From Stieleria neptunia (GTDB taxonomy: Bacteria > Planctomycetota > Planctomycetia > Pirellulales > Pirellulaceae), in contig NZ_CP037423.1 in NCBI RefSeq assembly GCF_007754155.1, positions 6,072,567 to 6,136,566 of the forward strand: 64,000 nt of DNA, given 5' to 3'. Under the pieces are notes generated by a model. The model was not told where the DNA came from. It saw nothing but the letters and a program-made list of their open reading frames with translations, and searched no databases. The translations under genes and the position numbers were made by a program. Shown here one piece after another: positions 26,966 through 36,090 of the stretch; within the stretch, counting starts at the first letter, position 1, and each line of letters starts with the position of its first letter.

Positions 26966-28936
26966 CTACAACGCCGCTTTGAATTGTTCCAGCTGACGAA
27001 GCATCGGTGGTGAGAACGGGTCGAGCTTGATCGCTTGTTCCTGCGTGATGACCGCTTCTTCGATCCGGCCGAGCGCGAAATAGCAACGGGCACAGGTATC
27101 CAGACGCGCGGCGCGGTACATCAAGTCTTCCGAATCGAGAAATTCCAACGAGTCCAGACTGCATTTCAACGCGCGTTCATAGTCGCCTTCGGTGTTGGCG
27201 ACCAACCAGGCGTATTGGTTGTACGCTTCGCCCAGTTCCGCCTTGTAGTCTTCCGGCTTGATGATCTTCTTGCGGGACTCGATCCGTGAGATTCGCTGCT
27301 GGAGCGCGTCCCGATTCTGGACGATCTGTTTGATCACCGACGGCTTCCAATCGGAGTCGTCGGGATCATCCAAGCGATACATCCGAATCAGGATGTCGAT
27401 GTTGTCGTTGTCAAATCGATAGGCGAGTAGAAGCTTGCTTTTGACTTCGTTCAACGTCTCTTGATCGTCGCCGTGTTTCTCCAGCAACGCGAGTCCACTT
27501 TCGTACTCGTAAAGACTTCGGATCCGGCTCAAACTGATCTGCCAACGCGACATGCGCGACTGGTAAAGGCGATCTTTTTTTGCCCGGTCGGCGATCGGGA
27601 ACAACACCGTTGCGGCGTCTTCGTGCCGCAATTGTTCGCTGAACATGCGGGCCAATTCCTGACGCGCGCTGACGCCGACGATCGATTCGATATCGCAATG
27701 CTTGATGATTTCCCGGTTCTCCCGTTCGGCCCACTCGAAACGTCCGCGCGAACGCAGCAATAGCGCGGCTTGATAGTGGGCGTACGCGATTTCTTGCAGC
27801 TGGTGGTCGGTGATCGCGTTTTCGACCGCTTTCGGTTTTTCCTCTTCACCGGGTTCGGTGGCATCATTCGCGACGATTTCGGGTAACGGGTTGATCTGCA
27901 ACGCGTCCGAGGCGAGTTCTTGGGCCAGCTCGCTTTGGCCGATTTCGTCATAGGCTTGTGCGGCCGAATAGAGCAGTTCGGCGTTTTCGCCAAAGGTGTG
28001 TTGGTGCCGTTCATAGAGTGCCACCACGATCGGGAATAACCCCTGACGAATCGACCACCCGGCGTGCTCGGACAGATCACGTGTCGCCGGCGCGATCAGA
28101 TCGATGTGCTCCATCACCAGCGACAATGCCGCCTGGCGCGCGTCTTCGGCCAGCGCCCTCGTTGCCAAGACGCGGATCATCTGCATCACCGATGCGGACG
28201 TGACGTCGGGACTGACCCCCGCATCGACCTGCCTCCGCTGCTGCCGGACGAGTTCCTCCCATCGCTCGGGTGAATAACTTCCCGCCTGCAGATCCTTTGC
28301 GTAGGCCAGCAACCACTGGGACGAATCACGATCGTTTTCTCCGATCACCGCTTCAATCCGCTCGGCCAACCGACGTCGGCCGACCTTCTCGCGCCCGAGC
28401 GGCTGTTTCAGGACCAGCATCGCCGCGCGACGGCTGAGCGGTACGCTGGGATCAAATCGCGCCAGTCTCGCCAACGCTTCGACCCCCAATTGGTCCCGTA
28501 AACGGCCGAGCAACTCAATCCGCCCGAGTCGGTCGGTTTCGCTTTGGGCGCCGTATTCACTGAGGATCTCTTGGACTTCTTTCGGATCCGAGTCCTTGGA
28601 CCAACTGACTTGCAGACTGCTGATCAGATAGCGGGCGGCCGACAAAATCTCGCTGTCGTCATGATTCTGGGCCTCGCGAAGGGCATCAAACGCTTCCAGC
28701 CCGTACATTTTCAGCTGATTCCGGGCCCGGATTCGGGTGGCGTAGCTGTCGCTGCCGAGTTTTTCAATCAGCTCCTTGATCAGCTGGTCGGTCGTTTTCG
28801 CCTTGTCATCGGCCGCTCCGTCACCGTCAGCCGCCGAAACGACGCCGCTGGTGCCCAGGCAAAGCCCCCCACAGATCAAAAGGGTGGCGAACCAGGTCCA
28901 GACTCGGCGGGAATCGTGTTGCAAAGGTTGGAGCAT
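26966..28936 (-). CDS. Secreted HEAT/TPR-repeat protein
   Basis: This protein of 656 residues has a signal peptide (about 15-36, ending VSAA). The first part (about 45-200) has HEAT-like helices, such as YATRIRARNQLKMYGLEAFDA. The rest is TPR-like, with repeats around 330-345, 390-420 and a clear final pair near 600-650 (RCYFALGRIEEAVITQEQAI). It should be a periplasmic scaffold for protein-protein contacts. Its stop codon lies within a short GTCACGC hairpin next to repeat copy D. No partner can be named. Confidence 0.85.
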   Translation of the reverse strand: MLQPLQHDSRRVWTWFATLLICGGLCLGTSGVVSAADGDGAADDKAKTTDQLIKELIEKLGSDSYATRIRARNQLKMYGLEAFDALREAQNHDDSEILSAARYLISSLQVSWSKDSDPKEVQEILSEYGAQSETDRLGRIELLGRLRDQLGVEALARLARFDPSVPLSRRAAMLVLKQPLGREKVGRRRLAERIEAVIGENDRDSSQWLLAYAKDLQAGSYSPERWEELVRQQRRQVDAGVSPDVTSASVMQMIRVLATRALAEDARQAALSLVMEHIDLIAPATRDLSEHAGWSIRQGLFPIVVALYERHQHTFGENAELLYSAAQAYDEIGQSELAQELASDALQINPLPEIVANDATEPGEEEKPKAVENAITDHQLQEIAYAHYQAALLLRSRGRFEWAERENREIIKHCDIESIVGVSARQELARMFSEQLRHEDAATVLFPIADRAKKDRLYQSRMSRWQISLSRIRSLYEYESGLALLEKHGDDQETLNEVKSKLLLAYRFDNDNIDILIRMYRLDDPDDSDWKPSVIKQIVQNRDALQQRISRIESRKKIIKPEDYKAELGEAYNQYAWLVANTEGDYERALKCSLDSLEFLDSEDLMYRAARLDTCARCYFALGRIEEAVITQEQAIKLDPFSPPMLRQLEQFKAAL

Positions 28937-29253
28937 CTTTCCGACGGGCCGACGAGGAAATTCAGTTTGATTGACCGGTTGTATTCTATCGATTCCGCCA
29001 AAATTGTGCAGCTGGAATGCCCGGCTGGTTGCCCCGGTGTCCTAAAATCCACGCCGGAATGCCGTGTGCTCGCATGTTTTTCTCGATCGCCTGGGTGCCG
29101 GATGCAGAATTCTGGGCGGCCGCACGGTGTCGACGGCCAAGAATCGCCCGCCGCAATCGAAGTTCCCAGCGAGCGATCAACCAGCTATTATCCCCGCATG
29201 AACTGGCCTTTCGCCAGATCTCCCCCCCCTTTCAAGTTGATCCGTAGCGACGA
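28937..29253. other. Divergent promoter region, nothing specific seen
   Basis: This 317-base gap lies between the divergent TPR gene and the signal peptidase gene. I found no strong promoter pair, palindrome or short gene. It must hold the promoters of both genes. Confidence 0.5.
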
Positions 29254-31257
29254 ATGACGCGAAAATCGAAGAATTCGAACGACACCGGCAAAGCCGCTAA
29301 AAAAACACCCTCGCGTGCCGAGTCGGCGACCGATGATCGCACGCCGGAGCAACGGTTCGGCGATTCGATTCGCACCTCCGCCCAACGGGAAACCGTCGAA
29401 GCGTTTGTGGTCGCGTTCGTTCTGGCGCTGCTGTTTCGCGCTTTTGTCGCCGAAGCGTTTGTGATTCCGACCGGTTCGATGGCGCCGACGCTGATGGGGG
29501 CTCACAAGGATATCGATTGCCAGCAGTGTGATCATCGTTTCCAAATCGGTGCCAGCAAGGAGCGTCGTGGGCCGTACCAGGACGACACGGTGGTCGGCGG
29601 TATTTGTCCCAATTGCCGCTACGTCAACAACCTGGATCTGGCCGAAAACAGCAACGCCACCACCTTCAATGGCGATCGTATCCTGGTCAGCAAGTTTGCC
29701 TACACGCTCAGCGAGCCCGAACGTTGGGACGTGATCGTGTTTAAGTTCCCTGGGAATCCGAAGCAGAATTACATCAAACGTCTGGTCGGGCTGCCCAACG
29801 AAACGATCAGCGTCTTTCATGGCGATGTTTACGCGGCACCGACCGATCAACCGACCTCGGATGTCATCCTCCGTAAACCGGCCGACAAACTGTTGGCGAT
29901 GCGGCACCACGTCTATGACACCGACCAGCAATCCGATTTGCTGATCAAATCGGGTTACCCAAGCCGAATCCAACCCTGGCGTGAAAACACCGCGGCCCCG
30001 CCGGAGGACTCTTGGGAAATCGAACGCAGCCAAGCCGGCTTGGTCGCCACGGTCGAACCCATGAACGAGACCGAGACCCATTGGTTGCGCTACTTCCATC
30101 GCTGGCCGACCGACAACGAGTGGAACATCGCTGCCAAAGGCGGACCGCTCAATACGGTTGCCCCCTACAGCAGTCGACTGATCACCGACTTCTACGCCTA
30201 TGACTGTTACATCACCGTCCCCAGTCGCGATGTCTACGAAACAACACCCTCCAACGCTCGTTGGGCCGGGAAGCCGCCATGGAATCCCGATTACCAGTCG
30301 GGTGGTTCATTGGCTCAGTTCCGTGGCGATGCTCGATTCGGCGAGCGCGGTTTCGCCGATGATGGTTTGCACTGGGTCGGCGACCTGATCGTCGAATCCG
30401 ATGTGACCGCGTCGAGCGAATGCAAGGAATTGACGCTGGAATTGATCGAGGCCGGGGTTCAATACCAATGCCGCATCGATTTGACCAACGGCAACGCCAA
30501 ACTTGCCATCCTGGACGGAGACCAACCGTTGGAGTTTTCTACGGCGGACGGCAAAACAACGTCTTCGGTTGAAGGTGCCAGCGGGGCTCGGGCCGGCGAT
30601 ACGTTCTCGGTCCGATTCAGCAATTGTGACGACCAGTTGTTGCTGTGGGTGGACGACGCCCTGGTTGAATTTGACGGTCCGACGACGTTTGATGCCCGAG
30701 CGTTTCGCGGCGACGGCGAAGCGTATCCGCGGTACAAATCGGCCGTGCATCCGATGGACGCCGCCCCGGTCGGCATCGCGGTGCGCGGCGGCGCAGCGAC
30801 GATCGCCCGGGTCAAAATTGATCGCGACAAGTATTACGTCGCGACCGACAACAGCTCGTTCGGCATCTTTGACTACGACATGAACCAGCTGTATCAACTC
30901 GCACAGCAAAACGTCAGCTTTCGCGACATCCAAGATGTGATGGCGCGACCGGACCTCTGGGAACAATTCCCCGCGTGGCAAACACGTCGCAAAGTGACGT
31001 TTCGCCTGGAAGAAGATCAATTCTTTCCAATGGGCGACAACAGCCCCGAAAGTCTGGATGCTCGATGTTGGGCCGGCACAAAGCTGGGCGCCCGATTGCC
31101 CGACCGGTTCCGTGATCAAGCCTACGCGTTCGCCGATGCATCCTACGTCCCACGCGATCTGTTGGTCGGCAAGGCGCTGATGGTGTTTTGGCCACACCCC
31201 TGGAACTCACCCGTCCCCTTCACCCCCAATTTCGACCGCTTCCGGTTCATACGCTAG
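29254..31257 (+). CDS. lepB: Signal peptidase I with zinc-ribbon and LamG-like insertions
   Basis: The enzyme removes signal peptides from exported proteins at the inner membrane. It has 667 residues, about twice the E. coli length. One membrane helix (about 50-70) precedes the catalytic Ser75 (IPTGSMAP). The general base is Lys175 (YIKRLVG), and the third conserved box GDNSPES is at about 594-600. Directly after the serine box, four cysteines (89, 92, 118, 121; two CxxC pairs) form a likely zinc ribbon. Between boxes lies a large beta-rich region (about 345-540, with WVGDLIVESDV and LLLWVDDALVEFDG) resembling a LamG/concanavalin domain. The stop codon TAG overlaps the terminal repeat of a small mobile-like element. 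Confidence 0.92.
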   Translation: MTRKSKNSNDTGKAAKKTPSRAESATDDRTPEQRFGDSIRTSAQRETVEAFVVAFVLALLFRAFVAEAFVIPTGSMAPTLMGAHKDIDCQQCDHRFQIGASKERRGPYQDDTVVGGICPNCRYVNNLDLAENSNATTFNGDRILVSKFAYTLSEPERWDVIVFKFPGNPKQNYIKRLVGLPNETISVFHGDVYAAPTDQPTSDVILRKPADKLLAMRHHVYDTDQQSDLLIKSGYPSRIQPWRENTAAPPEDSWEIERSQAGLVATVEPMNETETHWLRYFHRWPTDNEWNIAAKGGPLNTVAPYSSRLITDFYAYDCYITVPSRDVYETTPSNARWAGKPPWNPDYQSGGSLAQFRGDARFGERGFADDGLHWVGDLIVESDVTASSECKELTLELIEAGVQYQCRIDLTNGNAKLAILDGDQPLEFSTADGKTTSSVEGASGARAGDTFSVRFSNCDDQLLLWVDDALVEFDGPTTFDARAFRGDGEAYPRYKSAVHPMDAAPVGIAVRGGAATIARVKIDRDKYYVATDNSSFGIFDYDMNQLYQLAQQNVSFRDIQDVMARPDLWEQFPAWQTRRKVTFRLEEDQFFPMGDNSPESLDARCWAGTKLGARLPDRFRDQAYAFADASYVPRDLLVGKALMVFWPHPWNSPVPFTPNFDRFRFIR

Positions 31258-31409
31258 TGCTTTGTCAGCTTTCAATTTTCGAGCCTGCGTTTGTCGAGCG
31301 GAAAAGGGGTCAGGTACCAAAAACCAAATGGCCCGCAGGGTGCTTCGCATTTTTGGTACCTGACCCCTTTTCCGCGGTACCCTAAGAATAAAAGTTGACG
31401 AAGCACTAG
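31254..31409. mobile_element. MITE-like element with terminal inverted repeats
   Basis: The 156-bp element has ends CTAGTGCTTTGTCA (31254-31267) and TGACGAAGCACTAG (31396-31409), an inverted repeat with one mismatch. Inside is a perfect 25-base hairpin (31299-31323 with 31350-31374) containing GGGGTCAGGTACC, around a 26-base loop. It has no coding capacity. Single-ended relatives sit at about 44630-44677 and 62161-62176. The left end provides the stop codon of lepB. Confidence 0.8.
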
Positions 31410-31460
31410 CCGCCGAAGTGGCCCGGTCATCAATCATTCTCGAAACGGATTTCAAGTGCG

Positions 31461-32372
31461 ATGAGTATCGATCACGACGAGCCCACGACGGTTCTGGAAG
31501 CCACCGATCTGCAAAAGACCTACGGCAGACGCCGCGTCGTCGATGGGGTCAACCTGTACGTCGGCAAAGCGGAGATCGTCGGATTGTTGGGGCCCAATGG
31601 AGCCGGCAAATCGACCAGTTTTCGGATGATCTGCGGCATGATCCAACCCGACCGCGGCCGTGTCTATTTGGACGGACGCGACGTCACCGATTGGCCGATG
31701 TTTCGCCGTGCCCGAGACGGACACATGGGTTACTTGCCGCAAGAACCCAGCGTGTTCAAGAAACTGACGGTCGAACAAAACATCTCGGCACTGCTGGAAC
31801 TGTTGGGGATGGACCGAAAACAACGCAAAATCCGCACGCAAGAGTTGCTCGAAGAGTTCAACATCACGCATATCCGCAAGAGTCGAGCTGCGGGGCTGAG
31901 CGGCGGTGAACGACGCCGGCTGGAGATCGCTCGGTGTCTGGTCTCGGATCCGAAAATTGTGATGCTGGACGAGCCGTTTGCGGGGATCGACCCCGTCACC
32001 GTGCAATCGATCCAGGGCGTGATCAAGCAATTGCGTGATTCGGGGATCAGCGTTTTGATTACCGATCATGCGGCCCGCGAAATCTTGGGCACGGTCGACC
32101 GCTGTTATGTGATCTACCAAGGCCAAGTGTTGATCGACGGGACACCCGACGAAGTGAAACGGCACCCCAAGGTCCGCGAAGAGTACTTGGGGGACATGGA
32201 TGGGGCCGAGCGGATCGCGGAAGCGATCGATGAGCGCCACGCAGAGGCCCCCGTGGCCATCGCGGCAGCTCCCGCGAACGTCCAGTCGGCGCAAGAAAAG
32301 TCACTCGTACCGCCACCGCACTTCCGTCAAAAGCGCGCCCTGCGACGGCGCACGAATGTTTCGGACGTCTAA
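31461..32372 (+). CDS. lptB: LptB-like ABC transporter ATP-binding protein
   Basis: This is the ATPase of the lipopolysaccharide transport complex LptB2FG, judged by strong resemblance in order and spacing of motifs. It has 303 residues. Walker A GPNGAGKST is at 44-52, the signature LSGGE at 146-150, Walker B MLDEP with Asp170-Glu171 and the switch His203. The segment PQEPSVFKKLTVEQNI is characteristic of LptB. A C-terminal tail of about 60 residues after the usual LptB end is rich in Ala, Pro and Arg and has no known role. The membrane partners LptF and LptG are not in the window. It follows the repeat element after lepB. Confidence 0.9.
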   Translation: MSIDHDEPTTVLEATDLQKTYGRRRVVDGVNLYVGKAEIVGLLGPNGAGKSTSFRMICGMIQPDRGRVYLDGRDVTDWPMFRRARDGHMGYLPQEPSVFKKLTVEQNISALLELLGMDRKQRKIRTQELLEEFNITHIRKSRAAGLSGGERRRLEIARCLVSDPKIVMLDEPFAGIDPVTVQSIQGVIKQLRDSGISVLITDHAAREILGTVDRCYVIYQGQVLIDGTPDEVKRHPKVREEYLGDMDGAERIAEAIDERHAEAPVAIAAAPANVQSAQEKSLVPPPHFRQKRALRRRTNVSDV

Positions 32373-32467
32373 GCCACGCCGCGATTCGTTAAAACCCCCC
32401 TTCCCTGTTCGGCGGTCTCGACACCCAAGAATCGGCGCGTCGTGCGCGTGATCGGATTCGTACACCG

Positions 32468-32923
32468 CTAGCGACTTGGAACTGATTCATCGAGATCGGT
32501 GAAATCGATCGTATTCAGTCGATCGGCGAGTTCCTGGGATAGAAAGGGCGTGAAAAGTCCAACAACACCGCCGGCAACCATTCCGATCACCAAATTGTAT
32601 TCGGAAGGGATGACAGACAGGCAAACGGTGAAGGCCGTTACGCCCAGGAGACAGCCCAGAGCCAGAGCCACCCAGAGATTGCGAAAGAACCGCACCGGTA
32701 TCGAGCAAAGCTTGAGCCTCTGACGCAAAAACTCGTCGATGGGTTGTTCGTTGTCTGCCCAAACAAGGTTCTGTGGGTAGACCGCCTCTTGGCAATGTTC
32801 GCAGAACAACCGGGAGCGACTATCACCCGTGTAAACAGGATCGTTCAACTGACGATACCACTCCCCTTGCGCAACGTAAGAGCGGCCACACTTCACATGC
32901 CTAAATTCTCGATAGGGTTGCAT
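32468..32923 (-). CDS. Small membrane protein with cysteine pairs
   Basis: From the ATG at 32923 the protein has 151 residues. A cysteine-containing N-terminal part (HVKCGRSY, then FCEHC near residue 40) may bind zinc. Two hydrophobic segments follow (about 80-103 and 106-125, with VIGMVAGGVVGLFTPF). The C-terminus is acidic. I do not recognise the family. An upstream extension of the frame to 33064 exists but looks less protein-like, and no clear ribosome site decides between them. It lies about 200 bases downstream of hemP on the same strand, so a shared transcript is possible. Confidence 0.6.
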   Translation of the reverse strand: MQPYREFRHVKCGRSYVAQGEWYRQLNDPVYTGDSRSRLFCEHCQEAVYPQNLVWADNEQPIDEFLRQRLKLCSIPVRFFRNLWVALALGCLLGVTAFTVCLSVIPSEYNLVIGMVAGGVVGLFTPFLSQELADRLNTIDFTDLDESVPSR

Positions 32924-33126
32924 CAGCTTGTGACTCAGTCCATTCGATGGTTGTTTCTTAAAGCTCGGACATGATCGGCGATCGAACTTCACAAGCGGAG
33001 AAACGGGAATCGATCGGACGCTCAAACTCTGTTGGCATTGGGGTGGCCATGGAGAGCACGTCATTAGAACAATTCACACCGAAGGAGGCCAGCAGCTGGC
33101 GAAACCACCCCCGTCCCCTTTTTGGC

Positions 33127-33321
33127 TTATTTGGTCAGGACCAACTTGCCTTGGCGGGTGCTCTGCAGGCGGTAGAGCTTGCCTTCGTACTCGATCCAAA
33201 CCTCGTCCCCGCAACGCGAAAGATCTGAAAAACGCACGATCTTGCGGAGCGAACTCTCAAGATTCGTCGCCGCCAATTCCGGCGGATTGGCGTTCGAATC
33301 ATCGTTGGGATTGGAAGACAT
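33127..33321 (-). CDS. hemP: Hemin uptake protein HemP
   Basis: This 64-residue protein matches the HemP/HmuP family by its C-terminal pattern: a strand VWIEYEGKLYRL followed by STRQGKLVLTK at the very end. The N-terminal 25 residues are polar and variable, as usual in the family. HemP-type proteins are small cytoplasmic factors that support heme or hemin uptake, probably by helping transcription of the uptake receptor gene, and are usually repressed by Fur. Here a Fur-like 17-mer lies 44-60 bases upstream of the start. No TonB-dependent receptor is next to it; the divergent gene is the PEP-CTERM/DUF1559 fusion. Confidence 0.85.
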   Translation of the reverse strand: MSSNPNDDSNANPPELAATNLESSLRKIVRFSDLSRCGDEVWIEYEGKLYRLQSTRQGKLVLTK

Positions 33322-33364
33322 GGGGTAGGCCGAATGGGAAGGGCCCCACTACAAAAACAGCGTG

Positions 33365-33381
33365 TTGCGAGTGGGTCTCAA
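33365..33381 (-). promoter_or_regulatory. Fur-like operator, site 1 (hemP side)
   Basis: On the minus strand it reads TTGAGACCCACTCGCAA. It differs from site 2 at three of 17 positions and keeps the TTGAGA half. It lies 44-60 bases before the hemP start codon, next to the presumed -10 region, as expected for a repressor site. Confidence 0.5.
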
Positions 33382-33538
33382 TAAGAAAACCGCTTCCAGC
33401 AATTTTGTCAACATTCGTTGTGAAAACTTTTTGATCTGCGTTTTCCCGATCCATTCGCGAGTGCACCGTTCCCCTTCACTAATTCTTGGGCTCAGGTGGG
33501 CTTTCAAAACGAAATCACAACGACTATCTTCTGTTTTG

Positions 33539-33555
33539 TTGAGACCTATTCTCAA
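33539..33555 (+). promoter_or_regulatory. Fur-like operator, site 2
   Basis: TTGAGACCTATTCTCAA is a perfect inverted repeat (TTGAGA / TCTCAA) around five bases. It resembles the TGAGAAT-N-ATTCTCA type of Fur box. It lies about 170 bases before the start of the fusion gene and about 220 before hemP. Confidence 0.55.
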
Positions 33556-33726
33556 TAGCTTTCAAAGGTAGCAAGCCAGGCATAGCGACGCTGCGATCGG
33601 TCGTCCGAAGCGACGATTCCGCACCGCAGTCGCTCAGCGACCCAGCAAGCGAGAACGAAGCTTCGACCCCCGTCGCACTGGGCGACGTGTGGGCGATTGT
33701 TCTACTTGCATCGAGAGGTCAATGCT

Positions 33727-35505
33727 GTGCGTTGGTGTCAGTTTATTTGTTTGGCGGTCGCCATCGGCTTCGGGTCGATCGGCACCGGATCGGTTGCGAC
33801 TGCAGCCATCTTCACCCCCGGCGAGTCGGTGCCGGATGTCAACGGCGAGGTGTTCACGTGGTCCGAATCGGCCGCCAACAGCAGCTTCGTGTTCTGGGAC
33901 AGCTTCGACGATTTCCCCGGCGGAACGACGCCCGGATTCCTGCCCGCGGGCACGTCCCCGACCGCCAACGAAAGTTTCGGGGATGGCGGGCCGATCAGCT
34001 CGCTGACCTTTGAATCGAACCAGTCGTTGGCCTCCAGCGGCAACGCGTACGGCGGTCTGTTTGGGCCCGGCGACAGTTCGAGCTTCTTGACCGATGCCTA
34101 CGCGACCGTCCGCTCAGGAACCTCCGGCGGCGGATTCACGCGGATCGTGGCGCAGTTCGAAACGTTGGGTTCCGAGCTGGATTACTCGTCCGTCTTGCTA
34201 AGTGCCTCGGCGGCCACCGCTGGAACGATCGCACCGAGTTTGGTGCTCGAAACGGCACGCGTTTCGTTGGGCGGAACGTTTGGCGGTGAAGGTGTCAGCT
34301 ATCTTGCGCTGTGGGATTTGGATTCGTCGCAGGCCGAATACCGGTTCGACTTCAACGCCCAATCCACCAGCATGTCGCTGGACCAATTTCGAATCGACAC
34401 GTTCACCCAAAACACCCCCTTTATCACGCCGTCGGCGGTGCCGGAGCCCGGTGGCTTGGCGGTATTGGCTGTCGTCGCCGGCGGGATGGTGCTTCGTCGC
34501 CGGCGTCGGGGGAGTCTTCGGGGACCGCGTCAATCGACTGTTCGTTCACCCCAACGGTTGCCGCGAACGTCGCGCGACGCGTTCACGCTGGTCGAGTTGC
34601 TGGTCGTGATCGCAATCATCGGAATCATGGTCGGTTTGTTGTTGCCCGGGGTCCAAGCGGCGCGGGAAGCGGCGCGGCGGATGTCGTGCAGCAACAACTT
34701 GAAGCAAATCGGGTTGGCGATGCACAACTATGACGATGTCCACGGAAATCTGCCGCCGAGTGCGCTGGGGGTTCGCGTCGGAGGAACGAGTCGCCGGCCT
34801 GTCCAACGCGGCGGATTGACGGCATTCGTTGCAATTTTGCCGTTTGTCGAAGAAGACGCGTTGTTCCAGCAGTTCGACCTGAACGCCGATGCATGGTCCC
34901 CGCAGAACGAGGCGCCGGCGAAGAAAACTCCGGAAGTGTATTTGTGTCCGTCGATGTCGTTGCCCGATAGCGGCGGAACGCCCGACGGCTACTCCAGCTA
35001 TGCGATCTCCACGGGAACCAAAAAGTATCGCAACCAAATCCACAACGGCGCGATCGTTGATGCGATGAATGTGTTTCAGAGCGAACGAGTGATGGCGGGC
35101 ATCCCCGAAGCCTCGTCGTGGCTGACCTGGGTGGACGTGGATGACATCTCCAACGCCGACGGAACCTCGAACACGCTGCTGGCCGGCGAGTTTGGCGTCC
35201 AGGTTCGCGAGACGTCGTCATTACCTTTCCCCTATCCGGGATCGGGCGGTCAAAGCGCGGGCAAGTGGGCGGTCAGCTATCCATATCATTCCAGCGCGAC
35301 GACGTTCGGAGTTTTCAACGCCAACGAAATCTCGCTGTTTGATATACCGTCCTATGAATCATTCCGGGGCCCCCATGCGGCCGGCGTCCAGTTCCTATTG
35401 AGCGATGGAAGCGTGCGTTTCTTGACCGAGTCGGTCGATGCGGTGACGTTGCATCGCCTGACCAGTCGCAACGATGGAGAAGTCATCGACAAGGCCCCCT
35501 GGTAA
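33727..35505 (+). CDS. Fusion of a PEP-CTERM protein and a DUF1559 prepilin-like protein
   Basis: One open frame of about 592 residues (GTG start at 33727 with GAGAGG upstream; a TTG at 33697 is also possible) joins two proteins normally separate. The first half has a signal peptide (about 1-27), a secreted beta-rich region, and at about 238 the sorting signal VPEPGG, a hydrophobic helix and RRRRR, as in a complete PEP-CTERM protein. After a basic linker of about 35 residues comes a type IV prepilin-like start [15 protein letters not shown] (Phe at about 286), then [20 protein letters not shown] and a full DUF1559 domain ending with [11 protein letters not shown]. Two sorting signals in one chain are odd. 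An internal ATG at 34486 could produce the prepilin half alone. It begins a three-gene operon. Confidence 0.9.
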   Translation: MRWCQFICLAVAIGFGSIGTGSVATAAIFTPGESVPDVNGEVFTWSESAANSSFVFWDSFDDFPGGTTPGFLPAGTSPTANESFGDGGPISSLTFESNQSLASSGNAYGGLFGPGDSSSFLTDAYATVRSGTSGGGFTRIVAQFETLGSELDYSSVLLSASAATAGTIAPSLVLETARVSLGGTFGGEGVSYLALWDLDSSQAEYRFDFNAQSTSMSLDQFRIDTFTQNTPFITPSAVPEPGGLAVLAVVAGGMVLRRRRRGSLRGPRQSTVRSPQRLPRTSRDAFTLVELLVVIAIIGIMVGLLLPGVQAAREAARRMSCSNNLKQIGLAMHNYDDVHGNLPPSALGVRVGGTSRRPVQRGGLTAFVAILPFVEEDALFQQFDLNADAWSPQNEAPAKKTPEVYLCPSMSLPDSGGTPDGYSSYAISTGTKKYRNQIHNGAIVDAMNVFQSERVMAGIPEASSWLTWVDVDDISNADGTSNTLLAGEFGVQVRETSSLPFPYPGSGGQSAGKWAVSYPYHSSATTFGVFNANEISLFDIPSYESFRGPHAAGVQFLLSDGSVRFLTESVDAVTLHRLTSRNDGEVIDKAPW

Positions 35506-35957
35506 TGAATCACAACCGTCCTGTGCTCAACAACCTGCCCTACTCGGCTGCAACGTTTTGTTTGACGATGGTCGCTCTGGCCGTCGGATGCACTCCGCCT
35601 TCACAACCGAGCGTCACGGCCACCGGAACGGTGCACGTTGGCGGCGAACCCCTGTCCGGGGCCGTCGTCACGCTGGAACCGATGCGGCAGACGACGGGCC
35701 CCAATGCATCGGCACCTGTGTTCGACGGAAAGTTCCAGGTCCCCGCCGCTGCCGGGCTGCACGGCGGGACCTACCGCGTCCGCGTGGCGATGATCCCCGC
35801 AGAACTACTCGGCGGACTTCCCGCCCAGCAAGCGGCGTCGTTGCCGCCGGCTGATGCGGTGATCGATCCCGCGTTCGACGCCGAAAGCCAACTGACTTGC
35901 GAATTGAAACCCGGCCAGCCGAACGTGTTGGCGTTTGCGGTCGAGTTTTTGAAATGA
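35505..35957 (+). CDS. Lipoprotein with transthyretin-like domain
   Basis: This 150-residue protein has a signal sequence ending in a lipobox-like LAVGC (Cys at about 29), so it should be lipid-anchored. The mature part begins with a beta-sandwich segment typical of carboxypeptidase-regulatory-like or transthyretin-like domains (GTVHVGGEPLSGAVVTLEP) and contains GGTYRVRVAMIP. Such small lipoproteins commonly follow DUF1559 genes in planctomycetes. Its ATG overlaps the stop of the fusion gene by one base, indicating translational coupling. Confidence 0.85.
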   Translation: MNHNRPVLNNLPYSAATFCLTMVALAVGCTPPSQPSVTATGTVHVGGEPLSGAVVTLEPMRQTTGPNASAPVFDGKFQVPAAAGLHGGTYRVRVAMIPAELLGGLPAQQAASLPPADAVIDPAFDAESQLTCELKPGQPNVLAFAVEFLK

Positions 35958-36009
35958 CGATCGGATGGATGAATCGCGGTAGCGGGTATCAGGCGATTGG
36001 TCCGGAAAT

Positions 36010-36060
36010 GACAGGCTGGAAGCCTATCCCACGCGTTGACAGGCTGGAAGCCTATCCCAC
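36010..36060. repeat. Two copies of a GGCTGGAAGCC repeat
   Basis: GACAGGCTGGAAGCCTATCC plus CAC occurs at 36010-36032 and 36038-36060, in the gap between the lipoprotein and DUF4198-Kelch genes. A third copy is at 58406-58428. Confidence 0.9.
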
Positions 36061-36090
36061 TTTAGTAACCAACCCAAAAAAGAAACCAAA

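Larger units (their letters stand above)
33322..33726. other. Divergent regulatory region of hemP and the fusion gene
   Basis: These 405 bases have lower GC than the surroundings in their middle part. They contain two related 17-base imperfect palindromes (33365-33381 and 33539-33555). A TTGACA-like -35 box for hemP is present (complement of 33406-33411), with a weak -10 next to the first palindrome. No small gene was seen. Confidence 0.6.

Noticed and set aside
31254..31409. Rho-independent terminator for lepB
   Set aside because: The hairpin arms carry short T and A runs but the whole unit has terminal inverted repeats and relatives elsewhere, so it is better explained as a mobile-type element, although it may also terminate transcription.
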